DNA from: Luteimonas gilva
GTDB taxonomy: Bacteria > Pseudomonadota > Gammaproteobacteria > Xanthomonadales > Xanthomonadaceae
NCBI RefSeq assembly: GCF_005239095.1
Contig: NZ_SZUA01000002.1
Coordinates: forward strand, 1,116,001-1,180,000
DNA length: 64,000 bases
Direction: 5' to 3'
Shown in pieces: positions 1-8,419 of this stretch. Position 1 is the first letter of the stretch, and each line of letters opens with the position of its first letter. The notes below the pieces were generated by a model. That model searched no databases and had not been told where the DNA came from. It was given only the letters and a program-made list of their open reading frames with translations. The position numbers were made by a program, and so were the translations under genes.

Positions 1-935
1 ACATCGGTCCGGTCACGGTCAGCGGCGGCTACCGCCGCGAAGACGGCGAACTCGAGGTGGACGACTACACCACCACCGCGTTCCGCAACAGCGTGTTCGT
101 CAAGGGCGGCAAGCTCGACTACAAGGCCGACCTGACCAATGCCGGGATCATCTGGCGCATCAACGACGGCTGGTCGGCGTTCGCGGCCTACAGCAAGGGC
201 TTCACCTTGCCGAACGTGGGCATCCCGCTGCGCAACATCAGCGTGCCGAACCAGACCGTGGCCGGCATCCTGGATCTGCAGCCGATCATCGTCTCCAACA
301 ACGAAGCCGGCGTGAACTGGCGCGGCAAGCACGGCTCGTTCGCGGGTTCGATCTACCGTTCGTACTCCGAGCTCGGCGTTTCGCTGCAGATCGACCCGAC
401 CACGAACGATTTCATCATGACCCGCGCGCCGGTCGAGATCAAAGGCTTCGAGCTGAGCGGCGAAATCATCTTCAACGACAACTGGAAGATGAGCGCGCTG
501 TACTCGGAGATCCGCGGCAAGACCTCGTTCTGGTCCGCGGACCGCGACGGCCGTTTCGGTCCGGGGCCGCTGCACAAGCCGATGGGCGTGCTGGACATCA
601 ACCCGGACAAGCTGGCGATGTCGCTGACTTGGAAGTTCCTGCCCAATGCCGATGCGACGTTCGGGTTCACCCGTTTGTCCGATCGCGACCTGTACGGCAA
701 GGACGTGCGTCCGTTCGACAACGCGAAGTTCAGCTATACGGAAAAAACCGAGGGCTACACGCTTTACGACGCCAGCGTGAACTACGACGCCGGCAAGATC
801 GGCAAGTTCACCCTAGGCATCGAGAACGTGTTCGACAAGCAGTACATCCTCAGCTGGTCGCAGCTGGCCGGTTTCCAGAACTACTGGGCAGGCCGCGGCC
901 GGATGACCTCGCTGACCTACACCATCAAGTTCTGA
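1..935 (+). CDS. TonB-dependent outer-membrane receptor, C-terminal part
   Basis: This is the 3' end of a receptor gene that begins upstream of the window; the frame is open from base 3. About 310 residues are present. The sequence alternates short polar turns with amphipathic strands (for example GWSAFAAYSKGFTLPN and FTLGIENVFDKQYILSW) and ends in a terminal Phe (TYTIKF). That is the C-terminal signature of outer-membrane beta-barrels inserted by the BAM complex. The 'ENVFDKQY' stretch near the end is typical of TonB-dependent receptors. The plug domain and TonB box lie outside the window, so the substrate cannot be read directly. The gene is followed after 68 bases by a hydrolase and a carbohydrate-enzyme operon, so uptake of a sugar or glycoside is a reasonable inference. 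Confidence 0.9.
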   Translation, partial: IGPVTVSGGYRREDGELEVDDYTTTAFRNSVFVKGGKLDYKADLTNAGIIWRINDGWSAFAAYSKGFTLPNVGIPLRNISVPNQTVAGILDLQPIIVSNNEAGVNWRGKHGSFAGSIYRSYSELGVSLQIDPTTNDFIMTRAPVEIKGFELSGEIIFNDNWKMSALYSEIRGKTSFWSADRDGRFGPGPLHKPMGVLDINPDKLAMSLTWKFLPNADATFGFTRLSDRDLYGKDVRPFDNAKFSYTEKTEGYTLYDASVNYDAGKIGKFTLGIENVFDKQYILSWSQLAGFQNYWAGRGRMTSLTYTIKF

Positions 936-955
936 GCCCGTCGCGGCTCCCCCTT

Positions 956-977
956 GGAGCGGGCTGACCCCCGCTCC
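956..977 (+). terminator. Hairpin after the TonB receptor, possible weak terminator or processing site
   Basis: An 8-bp perfect stem, GGAGCGGG with CCCGCTCC, closes a 6-base loop and is followed by a T-containing stretch (ATTCTTTG). The T-run is poor, so partial termination or mRNA stabilisation between the receptor and the downstream operon is more likely than full termination. Confidence 0.35.
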
Positions 978-1003
978 ATTCTTTGTTCGTGGAAAGGACA
1001 CCG

Positions 1004-2293
1004 ATGACGTTGCGCGCGCTTTGCCTGTTCGTTGCCGCCCTGGCGGCGACGCCGGCTTGCGCGCGCGCCGAAGAGCCCGTGCCGCTGCCGATCGCGGCTC
1101 CGGCGTCGGCCGGATTCTCCGCGCAAAGATTGGAAAGCCTGCATCGGTTCATGGGCGAAGCGACGGACGCCGGCGGTTATCTCGGCGGCGTCACCCTGAT
1201 CGTCCGCGACGGCCGCATCGTCGATTGGCGCGCCTACGGCCAACGCGATCTCGCGCGCAAAGAACCGATGGCGAAGGATTCGATCTTCCGCATCTACTCG
1301 ATGACCAAAACGGTGGCTTCGGTCGCCGTATTGACGCTGGTGGAGCAGGGCAAGATCGCGCTCGAAGATCCGGTTTCGCGCTATCTGCCGGAGCTGTCGA
1401 AGATGCAGGTGCTGGCGGGCGGCAGCGCCGATGCGCCGAAACTGAGGCCGGCGGCGGGACCGATCACGATCCGCCAACTGCTCACCCACACCGCCGGTTT
1501 TCCGGCAGGCTTGAAAGGCGACGAAGCCGCGGTAAAGCTGCAGGAGCGCATCGATCCGCACGCCGCGGCCGATCTGCGCGGTTTCGTCGAAAGGCTGAGC
1601 CGCACGCCTTTGGCCGCCGATCCGGGCAAGCGTTTCGGCTACGACGGCGCTTCGATCGAAGTGCTGGCGCGACTGGTCGAGGTCGTCGTCGGCGAAAGTT
1701 TCGAAAACTATTTGCAACGACGCATCTTCGATCCGCTGAAGATGCGCGACACCGGTTTCGACATCCCGGTCGAGCGACGCGGCCGCATCGCCGACCTGAC
1801 CCGGATGGGCGACGACGGCCGCCTGGCCATCGATCCCAGCCGCAGCGCGCAGTACCCCGGCGAGCGCTTGAACGCCTACGCCAGCGGCGCCGGCGGCCTG
1901 TATTCCACCGCCGGCGACTACGCCCGCTTTTGCCAGATGCTGCTCAACGGCGGCGAGCTCGACGGCGCATCGATCCTCGGCCGCAAAACCGTCGAATTGA
2001 TGATGCAGAACCACCTGACCATGCTCGACAAACCGGTGACCCAATTCAGCGACGCCGAAGGCTTCGGCCTGGGCGGCTATGTGGTGATCGACGTCGCCAA
2101 GCGCGGACAGCCGGGTTCGCTCGGCCAGTTCGGCTGGTCGGGCGCGGCGTCGACTTCGTACACGATCGACCCGAAAGAGAAGATGGTCGCGATCCTGATG
2201 CTGCAGCATTTGCCGCGCGAAGACGGCCGCAAGGACTTGCCGCGCATCGCGCGCAATTTCTACGGTCTGGTCTATCAGGCGCTGACGCCATGA
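1004..2293 (+). CDS. Secreted serine hydrolase, class C beta-lactamase / D,D-peptidase-like family
   Basis: The product has 429 residues and belongs to the beta-lactamase-related serine hydrolases (Pfam Beta-lactamase, which includes esterases and D-aminopeptidases). The start ATG at 1004 has AAAGGA five bases upstream; an in-frame TTG at 983 is less likely. Residues 1-19 form a signal peptide ending near ACARAEE, so the protein is exported. The catalytic S-x-x-K is SMTK at Ser99-Lys102. LLTHTAGF and GWSGAASTSYTIDP are hallmark blocks of the family. The Tyr motif is YDG rather than the usual Y-x-N, which argues against a true antibiotic-hydrolysing lactamase. Its stop codon overlaps the next start (ATGA). 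The operon setting suggests an esterase acting on a sugar ester or conjugate, but the substrate is unknown. Confidence 0.88.
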   Translation: MTLRALCLFVAALAATPACARAEEPVPLPIAAPASAGFSAQRLESLHRFMGEATDAGGYLGGVTLIVRDGRIVDWRAYGQRDLARKEPMAKDSIFRIYSMTKTVASVAVLTLVEQGKIALEDPVSRYLPELSKMQVLAGGSADAPKLRPAAGPITIRQLLTHTAGFPAGLKGDEAAVKLQERIDPHAAADLRGFVERLSRTPLAADPGKRFGYDGASIEVLARLVEVVVGESFENYLQRRIFDPLKMRDTGFDIPVERRGRIADLTRMGDDGRLAIDPSRSAQYPGERLNAYASGAGGLYSTAGDYARFCQMLLNGGELDGASILGRKTVELMMQNHLTMLDKPVTQFSDAEGFGLGGYVVIDVAKRGQPGSLGQFGWSGAASTSYTIDPKEKMVAILMLQHLPREDGRKDLPRIARNFYGLVYQALTP

Positions 2294-3279
2294 TCGCCGC
2301 GGGGCGTTCGGGCGTGCTGGTGGCCGGTTCGGCCAATCTGGATTTCGTGGTCCGCGCCAGCCACGTTCCCGCGCCGGGCGAAACCGTGCTGGGCCGCGAT
2401 TTCGCCACTTTTCCCGGCGGCAAAGGCGCGAACCAGGCGGTGGCTTGCGCCCGCGCCGGCGGCGCGCCGACGCGGATGCTGCTCGCGTTGGGCGAAGATC
2501 CGTATGCGGCCGTGCTGGAGGATTCCTTGCGCGCGGCGGACGTGCGCTTGCACATCGTCCGTTCCCGCGACCGCGCCACCGGCACCGCCTTCATCTGCCT
2601 GTCCGACGATGCCGAGAACGCGATCACCGTCGCGCCGGGCGCGAACGAGGCCTTGCGGCCGGAGCATCTGCCCGATCTCGCCGGCGATGGATATCTGTTG
2701 CTGCAGCTGGAAACGCCGCTGGATGCCGTCGAAGCCTATGCGCGCGCCGCGCGCGCCGCCGGCTTGCGCGTGGCCTTGAATGCGGCGCCGGCGCGTCCGT
2801 TGCCGGCATCGCTGCTCGCGTTGCTGGATGTGCTGATCGTCAACGAAGGCGAGCTTTCCCTGCTGGCCGGCGGCCGCGGCAGCGTCGCCGCTTGCCTGGC
2901 CGCGATCGACGTGCCCTGCGTGGTGGTGACGATGGGCGCGCGCGGCTGTTGCGCGCGCGCCGACGGGCGGATCCTGCTGCAGGCCGCGTTCGCCGTCGAC
3001 GCCGTCGACACCACCGCCGCGGGCGACACCTTTTGCGGCACACTGATCGCCGCGCTGGGCCGGGGCGATCCGCTGGCCCGGGCCCTGCGCGAGGCCGGCG
3101 CCGCGTCCGCGCTCGCCTGCACCCGGCTCGGCGCGCAATCGAGCATTCCGACCCGCGCCGAAGTCCGCGCCTTGCTTGCGAGCGATGCGGAGCGGGGCGG
3201 TGGCGCGCTCGACGAACTGGCCGTCCACTGCGGCTGGACGCCGCGCGGATCCTTCCAGAACACGATGCGAATCACATGA
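2290..3279 (+). CDS. rbsK: Ribokinase-family sugar kinase (PfkB fold)
   Basis: The 329-residue product is a PfkB-family carbohydrate kinase, most like ribokinase, which phosphorylates D-ribose at O5 with ATP in the cytoplasm. The N-terminal block LVAGSANLDFVVR and signature 1 (FPGGKGANQAVACARAG) match ribokinase. Signature 2 is VDTTAAGDTFCGTL, with the catalytic base at about Asp246. The ATG at 2290 overlaps the preceding TGA by four bases, and the gene ends in another ATGA overlap, so translation is probably coupled through the operon. A tail of about 30 residues after the canonical fold (GALDELAVHCGWTPRGSF) is unusual. Other pentoses, or nucleoside-derived sugars, are possible substrates. 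The neighbouring GH127 enzyme makes a pentose attractive, but that is inference. Confidence 0.87.
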   Translation: MIAAGRSGVLVAGSANLDFVVRASHVPAPGETVLGRDFATFPGGKGANQAVACARAGGAPTRMLLALGEDPYAAVLEDSLRAADVRLHIVRSRDRATGTAFICLSDDAENAITVAPGANEALRPEHLPDLAGDGYLLLQLETPLDAVEAYARAARAAGLRVALNAAPARPLPASLLALLDVLIVNEGELSLLAGGRGSVAACLAAIDVPCVVVTMGARGCCARADGRILLQAAFAVDAVDTTAAGDTFCGTLIAALGRGDPLARALREAGAASALACTRLGAQSSIPTRAEVRALLASDAERGGGALDELAVHCGWTPRGSFQNTMRIT

Positions 3280-5459
3280 CATCCCACGACGACCACGATC
3301 CTTCCGCCGCTCCCGACGCCGCGCGCAAGCCGGTGAAGACCGAATTCAAGTTCTCGCACGTCACCACCGGCCGCTACCTGCCGACGCCAGGCAAAGCGCC
3401 GGGCTGGCCGTTCGCCGAGATCGGCCATTGGAAGATCGACGTCAACAACAGCGCCGACGATTGGATTTCCGAACTGATCGACTGGCGCCGCGAGCATCTC
3501 ACCCGCATCGGTTACGACGACGCCAACTACCGCCGGCCGGAACTGCAATGGGCGCAGCGCAATTTCGTGCACGCGCAGATGATGGTCGAGGACCGGTACT
3601 TCTACGACCCGGTCGCGGGCGAGTACACCGTCGACCGCTACCTCGACGACCTGGAAGCGCGCTTCGGCGGCATCGACAGCGTGCTGATCTGGTTCGTCTA
3701 TCCGAACATCGGCATCGACGACCGCAACAAAACCGACCTGGCCCGCGACCTGCCCGGCGGCATCGCGGGGCTGCGCGGCGCGGTGGACGACTTCCATCGC
3801 CGCGGCGTGAAGGTGTTCCTGCCGACCATGCCTTGGGACAACGGCACCCGCGAACCGGAAAAGAACGACTGGCTGACGATGGCCGAACTGGTCGCGGCGG
3901 TCGGCGCCGACGGTGTCAACGGCGACACCTACAACGGCGTGCCGCGCGCGTTTTTCGACGCTTGCGATGCGGCCGGCCGTCCGGTCGTGCTGCAGCCCGA
4001 ATCCACCATCAGCGCCGAAGAAGCGCTGATCTGGAACGTGCAGAGCTGGGGCAAGAAAGTACCGGCGGACGTGGTTCCGTCCGTGGCCAAGTTCAAGTGG
4101 CTGGAACCGCGCCACATGATCAACTACGAGAACCGCTGGGGCCGCGACCGCACGAACGACCTGCAATACATCTTCTTCAACGGAGTCGGCTACAACGCCT
4201 GGGAAAACATCTGGGGCATCTGGAACCAGCTGACGCCGCGCGATGCCGAAGCTCTGCGCCGGATAGCCGCGATCGAGCGCCGATTCCCCGACGCGATGGT
4301 CAGTCCGGACTGGCGGCCTTACGCGGCGGCTTTGCAACGCGACGTGTTCGCCAGCCGCTTCCCCGCCGACGGCTATACGCTGTGGACGTTGGTCAATCGC
4401 AACGAATATGAAGTCGCCGGCGAGCAGATCGCGGTGGCGCATCGCGACGGCACGCGCTATTTCGACGCTTGGAGCGGCACCGTCCTGCAGCCGCGCTTGG
4501 AAGACGGGCAGGCGATCTTCGAATTCGCGATCGAGGCGCGCGGCTTCGGCGCGGTGCTGGCGCTGGCGCCGGGCAAATCGGTCGACGGCCTGGTCGAGTT
4601 CCTGGCCGCGATGCATGAACGCGCCAAGACGCCGCTGCAGGCGTTTTCGAACGTGTGGCGGTCCATTCCGCAGCATCAGATCGAAATCGCGCCGACGGCC
4701 GCCGCATCCGCCGCGCCGGAAGGCATGGTCGCGATACCCGCGGGAGATTTCGACTTCGTCGTCGGCGGCATCGAGATCGAGGGCCAAACCTGGGACGGCG
4801 TGGACGTGCAATATCCCTGGGAAAGCAGCGCGCGCCGCGGCCACCGCCGACGGATGCGGATGCGGCCGTACTACATCGATCGCTACCCGGTGACCAATGC
4901 GCAGTTCCGCGCCTTCCTGGACGCTACCGGTTACGCGCCGCGCGATCCGCACAACTTCCTGCGCGATTGGCGCGACGGCGCGCCGCGCCCCGGATGGAGC
5001 GACAAGCCGGTGACTTGGGTGTCGATCGAAGACGCCCGGGCTTACGCGCAGTGGGCCGGCAAGCGCCTGCCGCACGAATGGGAATGGCAGTACGCGGCGC
5101 AAGGCGGCGATGGCCGGCTTTATCCTTGGGGCGACGATTGGCGCGCCGATGCTGTGCCGGCGGTCAACCGCGGTCGCACGTTGCTGCCGCCGGACGACGT
5201 GGACGCGCATCCCGCCGGCGCCAGTCCGTTCGGCGTGATGGATATGGTCGGCAACGTCTGGCAGTGGACCGACGAATACGCCGACGAACACACCCGCGCG
5301 GCGATCCTGCGCGGCGGCAGCAGCTACCAGCCGCAGACTTCGCATTGGTATTTCCCGCAAGCCTACCGGCTCGATCAGCACGGCAAATACCTGCTGATGG
5401 CGCCGAGCAAGGACCGCTCAGGCTGCGTCGGCTTCCGCTGCGTGGTGGATGCGGATTGA
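3276..5459 (+). CDS. Glycosidase-like TIM-barrel domain fused to a SUMF1/FGE-fold domain
   Basis: The product has 727 residues and no signal peptide. Residues about 30-440 look like a glycoside-hydrolase-type barrel: GGIDSVLIWFVYPNIGIDD, GVKVFLPTMPWDNGT, DGVNGDTYNG and LQPESTIS fall at strand ends and carry candidate acidic residues. No numbered GH family could be assigned. Residues 484-725 are a formylglycine-generating-enzyme (SUMF1) fold: MVAIPAGDF, YYIDRYPVTNAQFRAFL, KPVTWVSIEDARAYAQWAGK, RLPHEWEWQYAA, GNVWQWTDEY and RGGSSYQ. The paired catalytic cysteines of true FGE, which follow the GGSxY block, are absent (GGSSYQPQTSHWYF). Sulfatase maturation is therefore unlikely, and the domain more probably binds a ligand or polysaccharide. 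The start overlaps the kinase stop. The gene ends directly before an inverted repeat. Confidence 0.75.
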   Translation: MTSHDDHDPSAAPDAARKPVKTEFKFSHVTTGRYLPTPGKAPGWPFAEIGHWKIDVNNSADDWISELIDWRREHLTRIGYDDANYRRPELQWAQRNFVHAQMMVEDRYFYDPVAGEYTVDRYLDDLEARFGGIDSVLIWFVYPNIGIDDRNKTDLARDLPGGIAGLRGAVDDFHRRGVKVFLPTMPWDNGTREPEKNDWLTMAELVAAVGADGVNGDTYNGVPRAFFDACDAAGRPVVLQPESTISAEEALIWNVQSWGKKVPADVVPSVAKFKWLEPRHMINYENRWGRDRTNDLQYIFFNGVGYNAWENIWGIWNQLTPRDAEALRRIAAIERRFPDAMVSPDWRPYAAALQRDVFASRFPADGYTLWTLVNRNEYEVAGEQIAVAHRDGTRYFDAWSGTVLQPRLEDGQAIFEFAIEARGFGAVLALAPGKSVDGLVEFLAAMHERAKTPLQAFSNVWRSIPQHQIEIAPTAAASAAPEGMVAIPAGDFDFVVGGIEIEGQTWDGVDVQYPWESSARRGHRRRMRMRPYYIDRYPVTNAQFRAFLDATGYAPRDPHNFLRDWRDGAPRPGWSDKPVTWVSIEDARAYAQWAGKRLPHEWEWQYAAQGGDGRLYPWGDDWRADAVPAVNRGRTLLPPDDVDAHPAGASPFGVMDMVGNVWQWTDEYADEHTRAAILRGGSSYQPQTSHWYFPQAYRLDQHGKYLLMAPSKDRSGCVGFRCVVDAD

Positions 5460-5488
5460 GCCCAGCCTCTTCGACCGCTTCTGCTGTT

Positions 5489-5587
5489 CCCCCCTTTGAA
5501 AAAGGGGGGCAGGGGGGATTTGCTTTTGCTTTTGCTCCTACGAAGGTCAAAAGCAAATCCCCCTTTATCCCCCTTTTTCAAAGGGGG
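5489..5587. repeat. Large inverted repeat, family R1 (CCCCCTTTGAAAAAGGGGG type)
   Basis: Two arms of about 40 bases (5489-5528 and 5549-5587) are nearly complementary. Each contains a smaller internal palindrome built on CCCCCTTT and AAAGGGGG, plus the word GATTTGCTTTT. A second copy lies at 43772-43881. It occupies the junction between the SUMF1-domain gene and the next lipoprotein gene and runs up to that gene's likely start. It could form a long RNA hairpin within the operon transcript. Confidence 0.85.
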
Positions 5588-5593
5588 AAACGG

Positions 5594-8419
5594 CTGGCTT
5601 GGATCGTCGCCTGCTGCATCGTCCTGCTAGCGGCTTGCAATAGAGAACCGCCGCGCAAAGTCGTCCTCATCGGCGGCGCGAAAAGCGAAAAAGGCGCCGG
5701 CCTGCACGACTATCCGAACGGCATTCGCGCGCTGGAAGCGATCCTGGAATCGTCCCCGGACGCGCGCGGCAAGCTGGAAGTCGCCGCGTATCCCGAGGGC
5801 TGGCCGGCGGACCTGAAAGCGCTGGATGGCGCGGCGACGATCGTTTGGTACTTCGACGGCCTGGACAAGCATCCGCTGCGCGATGCCGCGCGGCGCGCGG
5901 CGTTCGAAGCGGCGATGCGCCGCGGCGCCGGCCTGGTCGCGTTGCACCAGGCTTCGACCGTGCCGCCGGACGACGCTCTCGGTTTGCCGCGCTGGCTCGG
6001 CGCGGCGCGCTACGGCATGTTCGACCGGACGACGCAGTGGGCCGAACTCGTGCCCGCGACGGCCAGCCAGCCTCTCGTGCGCGGCATCGATGCTTTCGCC
6101 TACCGCGATGAGTTCTATCCCACGTTCCGCCCCGCGGCGGGCGGCGGGAAATTCGTTCCGATCCTGAAAGCCGCGCTGAATCCGCAATACCGCGATGGGC
6201 ATTATCTGGTCGAGGACCGTGCGGAAGCCGCGAACGTCGCTTGGGCTTTCGAGCGCGACGGCGGCGGCCGCTCTTTCGTCTACAGCGGCGCGCATTATCT
6301 GCGCACGCTGGACCAGCCAGATGCCAGGAAGATGCTGCTGAACGCCATCTTCTGGACCGCGGGTTTGGATGTGCCGGAAAACGGCGTGCGTTCGGCCGCG
6401 CCGAACGAGGCTGCCGCGCTGCTCGGCGACAAGGGTAGCACTGCAGAACGCGAAGCGACGCGAAGCGCGGAGCCCAGGCGCGCGACTTTCCACATCGATT
6501 CCGGGCGAAGCGGCTGGCGCTCGAACGAAACGGCGCTGACGCCGGAGAAAGTCGCCGGCGATGCGTTCGGCCTGGTTTGGGAATCCCCTCAGCTCGACGC
6601 CGCGGACGGCCAAGCGCCGCGCTTGTACGCGTCGCCCTTGTACGTCGACCGTATCGCGATGACGAAAGGCCAGCACCGCGGCGCCGAATTCGCGGTGGTG
6701 TTCGCAGCCAGCAGCAACGGCTATGTCTACGCGATCAACGCCAGGCGCAGCGGCGACGTCGCGCCCGGGCGCATCCTGTGGCGCACGCGCCTGGCCGCGC
6801 CCTGCCATCTGCAGCCGGCGCCGCTGGACGGCGTGCCGACAGGCATCCTCAGCACGCCGATCGTCGACATCGCGCAAGGCCGTCTTTACGTCGCGCATTG
6901 CGATCCGCAGAAGCGTTGGCAGGCCTATGCGTTGGATATCGCCAGCGGCGATGTGTTGCCCGGTTGGCCGGTGCGCCTGGACGAGGAAACCTTCAACGCC
7001 GTCAACGCGAACGCCGGCCCACAGCGCGTGCCGCCGAAGCGGCGTTTCGATTTCCGCGTGCAGCGCGGCGCGTTAAACTTGAGTCCGGACGGTTCGCAGC
7101 TGTACGTAGTGTTCGGCGAAACCGAAACCGGTTGGATCGCGGCTGTCGATACCCGTCGAGCCCGAGTGAGCAGCGCCTTCGCCGCCGTGGCGATGCCGCA
7201 TCGCGGCAGCGGCGGCATCTGGGGCGCGGGCGGGCCGGCGGTGGATGCGCAGGGCAGCGTTTACGTGGTCACCGGCAGCGGTTTCGACGGCTATCAGGAT
7301 TCGTTGCACGACTGGACACAGTCGGTGCTGAAGCTGTCCCAGCCCGGACCGAAAAGTTTCGTGCTGCAAGGCACCTATACGCCGTTCAACTACTGCCGCA
7401 CGGCCAAGATGGACATCGACTTGGGCGCCGGCGGCGCATTATTGCTGCCGGATGCGAAAGCGGACGCCGCGCCTCGGTTGATGGCCGTCGGCGGCAAGCA
7501 GGGCAACGTCTATCTGCTCGATCGCGACAAGCTGCCGGGCCGGCTCGATCGGCGTCCGCCGTGCGGAGACGACGCTTCCCAGGACGGATCGCTGCTGGCG
7601 CCGCAACCGCAGCCGCAGTTCGGCACGCGCGGGCCTTTGAACGTATTCGGCCCTTATTCGGACCAGGACGCGGCGCTGGATCTGGCGCGCGCGCGTTCCG
7701 TGCCGGCGGCGTTCCGCGACGCGGCCGGCGAGGATTTCCTGTTCGTCACCGGCAATGCCAAGCGCGCGCAAGGATCGTCGGTCAGCGTGCCGCCTTCGCT
7801 CGCGCGCATCGCGGTGGTGAGGAAGAACGGCGGTGCGCCGTACTTGCGTGTCGACAAGATCCAGAAAACCTTGATCCTCGGCAATCCCGGATCGCCCGTG
7901 GTCACCAGCGACGGGCCGCGCAACGCCATCGTCTGGATATTGGACGAAAACGCCAGCCGTTCGGCGTTGCTGAGCGGCGCCGATGCGCCGCGGCCGGTGC
8001 TGTACGCGCTGGATGCGTCGACGTTGGATATCCTGTGGCGCAGCGCGCCCGGCGAACTGTTCACCAGCGGCAAATACAACGAACCCGCGTTCGGCGGCGG
8101 CTTGGTTTTCGTCGGCACCGACCGCATCCAAGCTTTCGGCCTCGGCGGCCGCAAGTTCGCGGGCCGGGCCGAAACGGCGCCGGCAGCGAAGCGGCAGGCG
8201 GATCCGGCGTTGGCCGGCCTGGACGGCGAAGCGATCTATGGGCAGCGCTGCGCGATCTGCCATGATCATCCGCAGGGCAATATCCCCCCGCGCAGCCTGA
8301 TCGCGAGCCGTTCGCGCGAGCGCATCGTCGAAGCGCTGAGCCAGGGCGCGATGCGCGCGCAGGCGCAGGGCTTGAGCGCGGAACAGATCGAAGACGTAGC
8401 GCGGTACCTGAAGAAATGA
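5594..8419 (+). CDS. Lipoprotein fusing ThuA-like, PQQ beta-propeller and cytochrome c domains
   Basis: The N-terminus carries a lipoprotein signal (LAWIVACCIVLLAAC, lipobox LAAC), so the protein should be membrane-anchored in the periplasm. Residues about 25-260 resemble ThuA-type domains (DYPNGIRALEAILESS, VWYFDGLDKHP, GLVALHQAS, SFVYSGAHYLRTL). Then come several propeller blades typical of PQQ-like proteins (LYVAHCDPQKRWQAYALD, VYVVTGSGFDG, MAVGGKQGNVYLLDRD). The C-terminus has one haem c site, CAICH, and a small cytochrome domain ending VARYLKK. This suggests electron transfer from a sugar or alcohol oxidation, but quinone-ligand residues cannot be confirmed. No ATG, GTG or close TTG start exists: the frame runs upstream through the R1 repeat. 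CTG at 5594 with GGGGG six bases upstream is my best guess; TTG at 5456 is the alternative. The gene overlaps the next by ATGA. Confidence 0.78.
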   Translation: MAWIVACCIVLLAACNREPPRKVVLIGGAKSEKGAGLHDYPNGIRALEAILESSPDARGKLEVAAYPEGWPADLKALDGAATIVWYFDGLDKHPLRDAARRAAFEAAMRRGAGLVALHQASTVPPDDALGLPRWLGAARYGMFDRTTQWAELVPATASQPLVRGIDAFAYRDEFYPTFRPAAGGGKFVPILKAALNPQYRDGHYLVEDRAEAANVAWAFERDGGGRSFVYSGAHYLRTLDQPDARKMLLNAIFWTAGLDVPENGVRSAAPNEAAALLGDKGSTAEREATRSAEPRRATFHIDSGRSGWRSNETALTPEKVAGDAFGLVWESPQLDAADGQAPRLYASPLYVDRIAMTKGQHRGAEFAVVFAASSNGYVYAINARRSGDVAPGRILWRTRLAAPCHLQPAPLDGVPTGILSTPIVDIAQGRLYVAHCDPQKRWQAYALDIASGDVLPGWPVRLDEETFNAVNANAGPQRVPPKRRFDFRVQRGALNLSPDGSQLYVVFGETETGWIAAVDTRRARVSSAFAAVAMPHRGSGGIWGAGGPAVDAQGSVYVVTGSGFDGYQDSLHDWTQSVLKLSQPGPKSFVLQGTYTPFNYCRTAKMDIDLGAGGALLLPDAKADAAPRLMAVGGKQGNVYLLDRDKLPGRLDRRPPCGDDASQDGSLLAPQPQPQFGTRGPLNVFGPYSDQDAALDLARARSVPAAFRDAAGEDFLFVTGNAKRAQGSSVSVPPSLARIAVVRKNGGAPYLRVDKIQKTLILGNPGSPVVTSDGPRNAIVWILDENASRSALLSGADAPRPVLYALDASTLDILWRSAPGELFTSGKYNEPAFGGGLVFVGTDRIQAFGLGGRKFAGRAETAPAAKRQADPALAGLDGEAIYGQRCAICHDHPQGNIPPRSLIASRSRERIVEALSQGAMRAQAQGLSAEQIEDVARYLKK

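Noticed and set aside
1004-2293. Antibiotic-resistance beta-lactamase
   Set aside because: Although SxxK is present, the Y-x-N motif is altered and the operon context is carbohydrate-related, so a general serine hydrolase is the safer reading.
2736-5381. Open frame of 881 codons on the minus strand
   Set aside because: It is antisense to the kinase and SUMF1-domain genes, has arginine/alanine-rich low-complexity content typical of high-GC shadow frames, and shows no family motifs.
5340-5459. GCVGFRC in the SUMF1 domain as a possible FGE active-site cysteine pair
   Set aside because: These cysteines align with the structural GFRC block at the domain end. The catalytic pair should follow the GGSxY block, where none is present.
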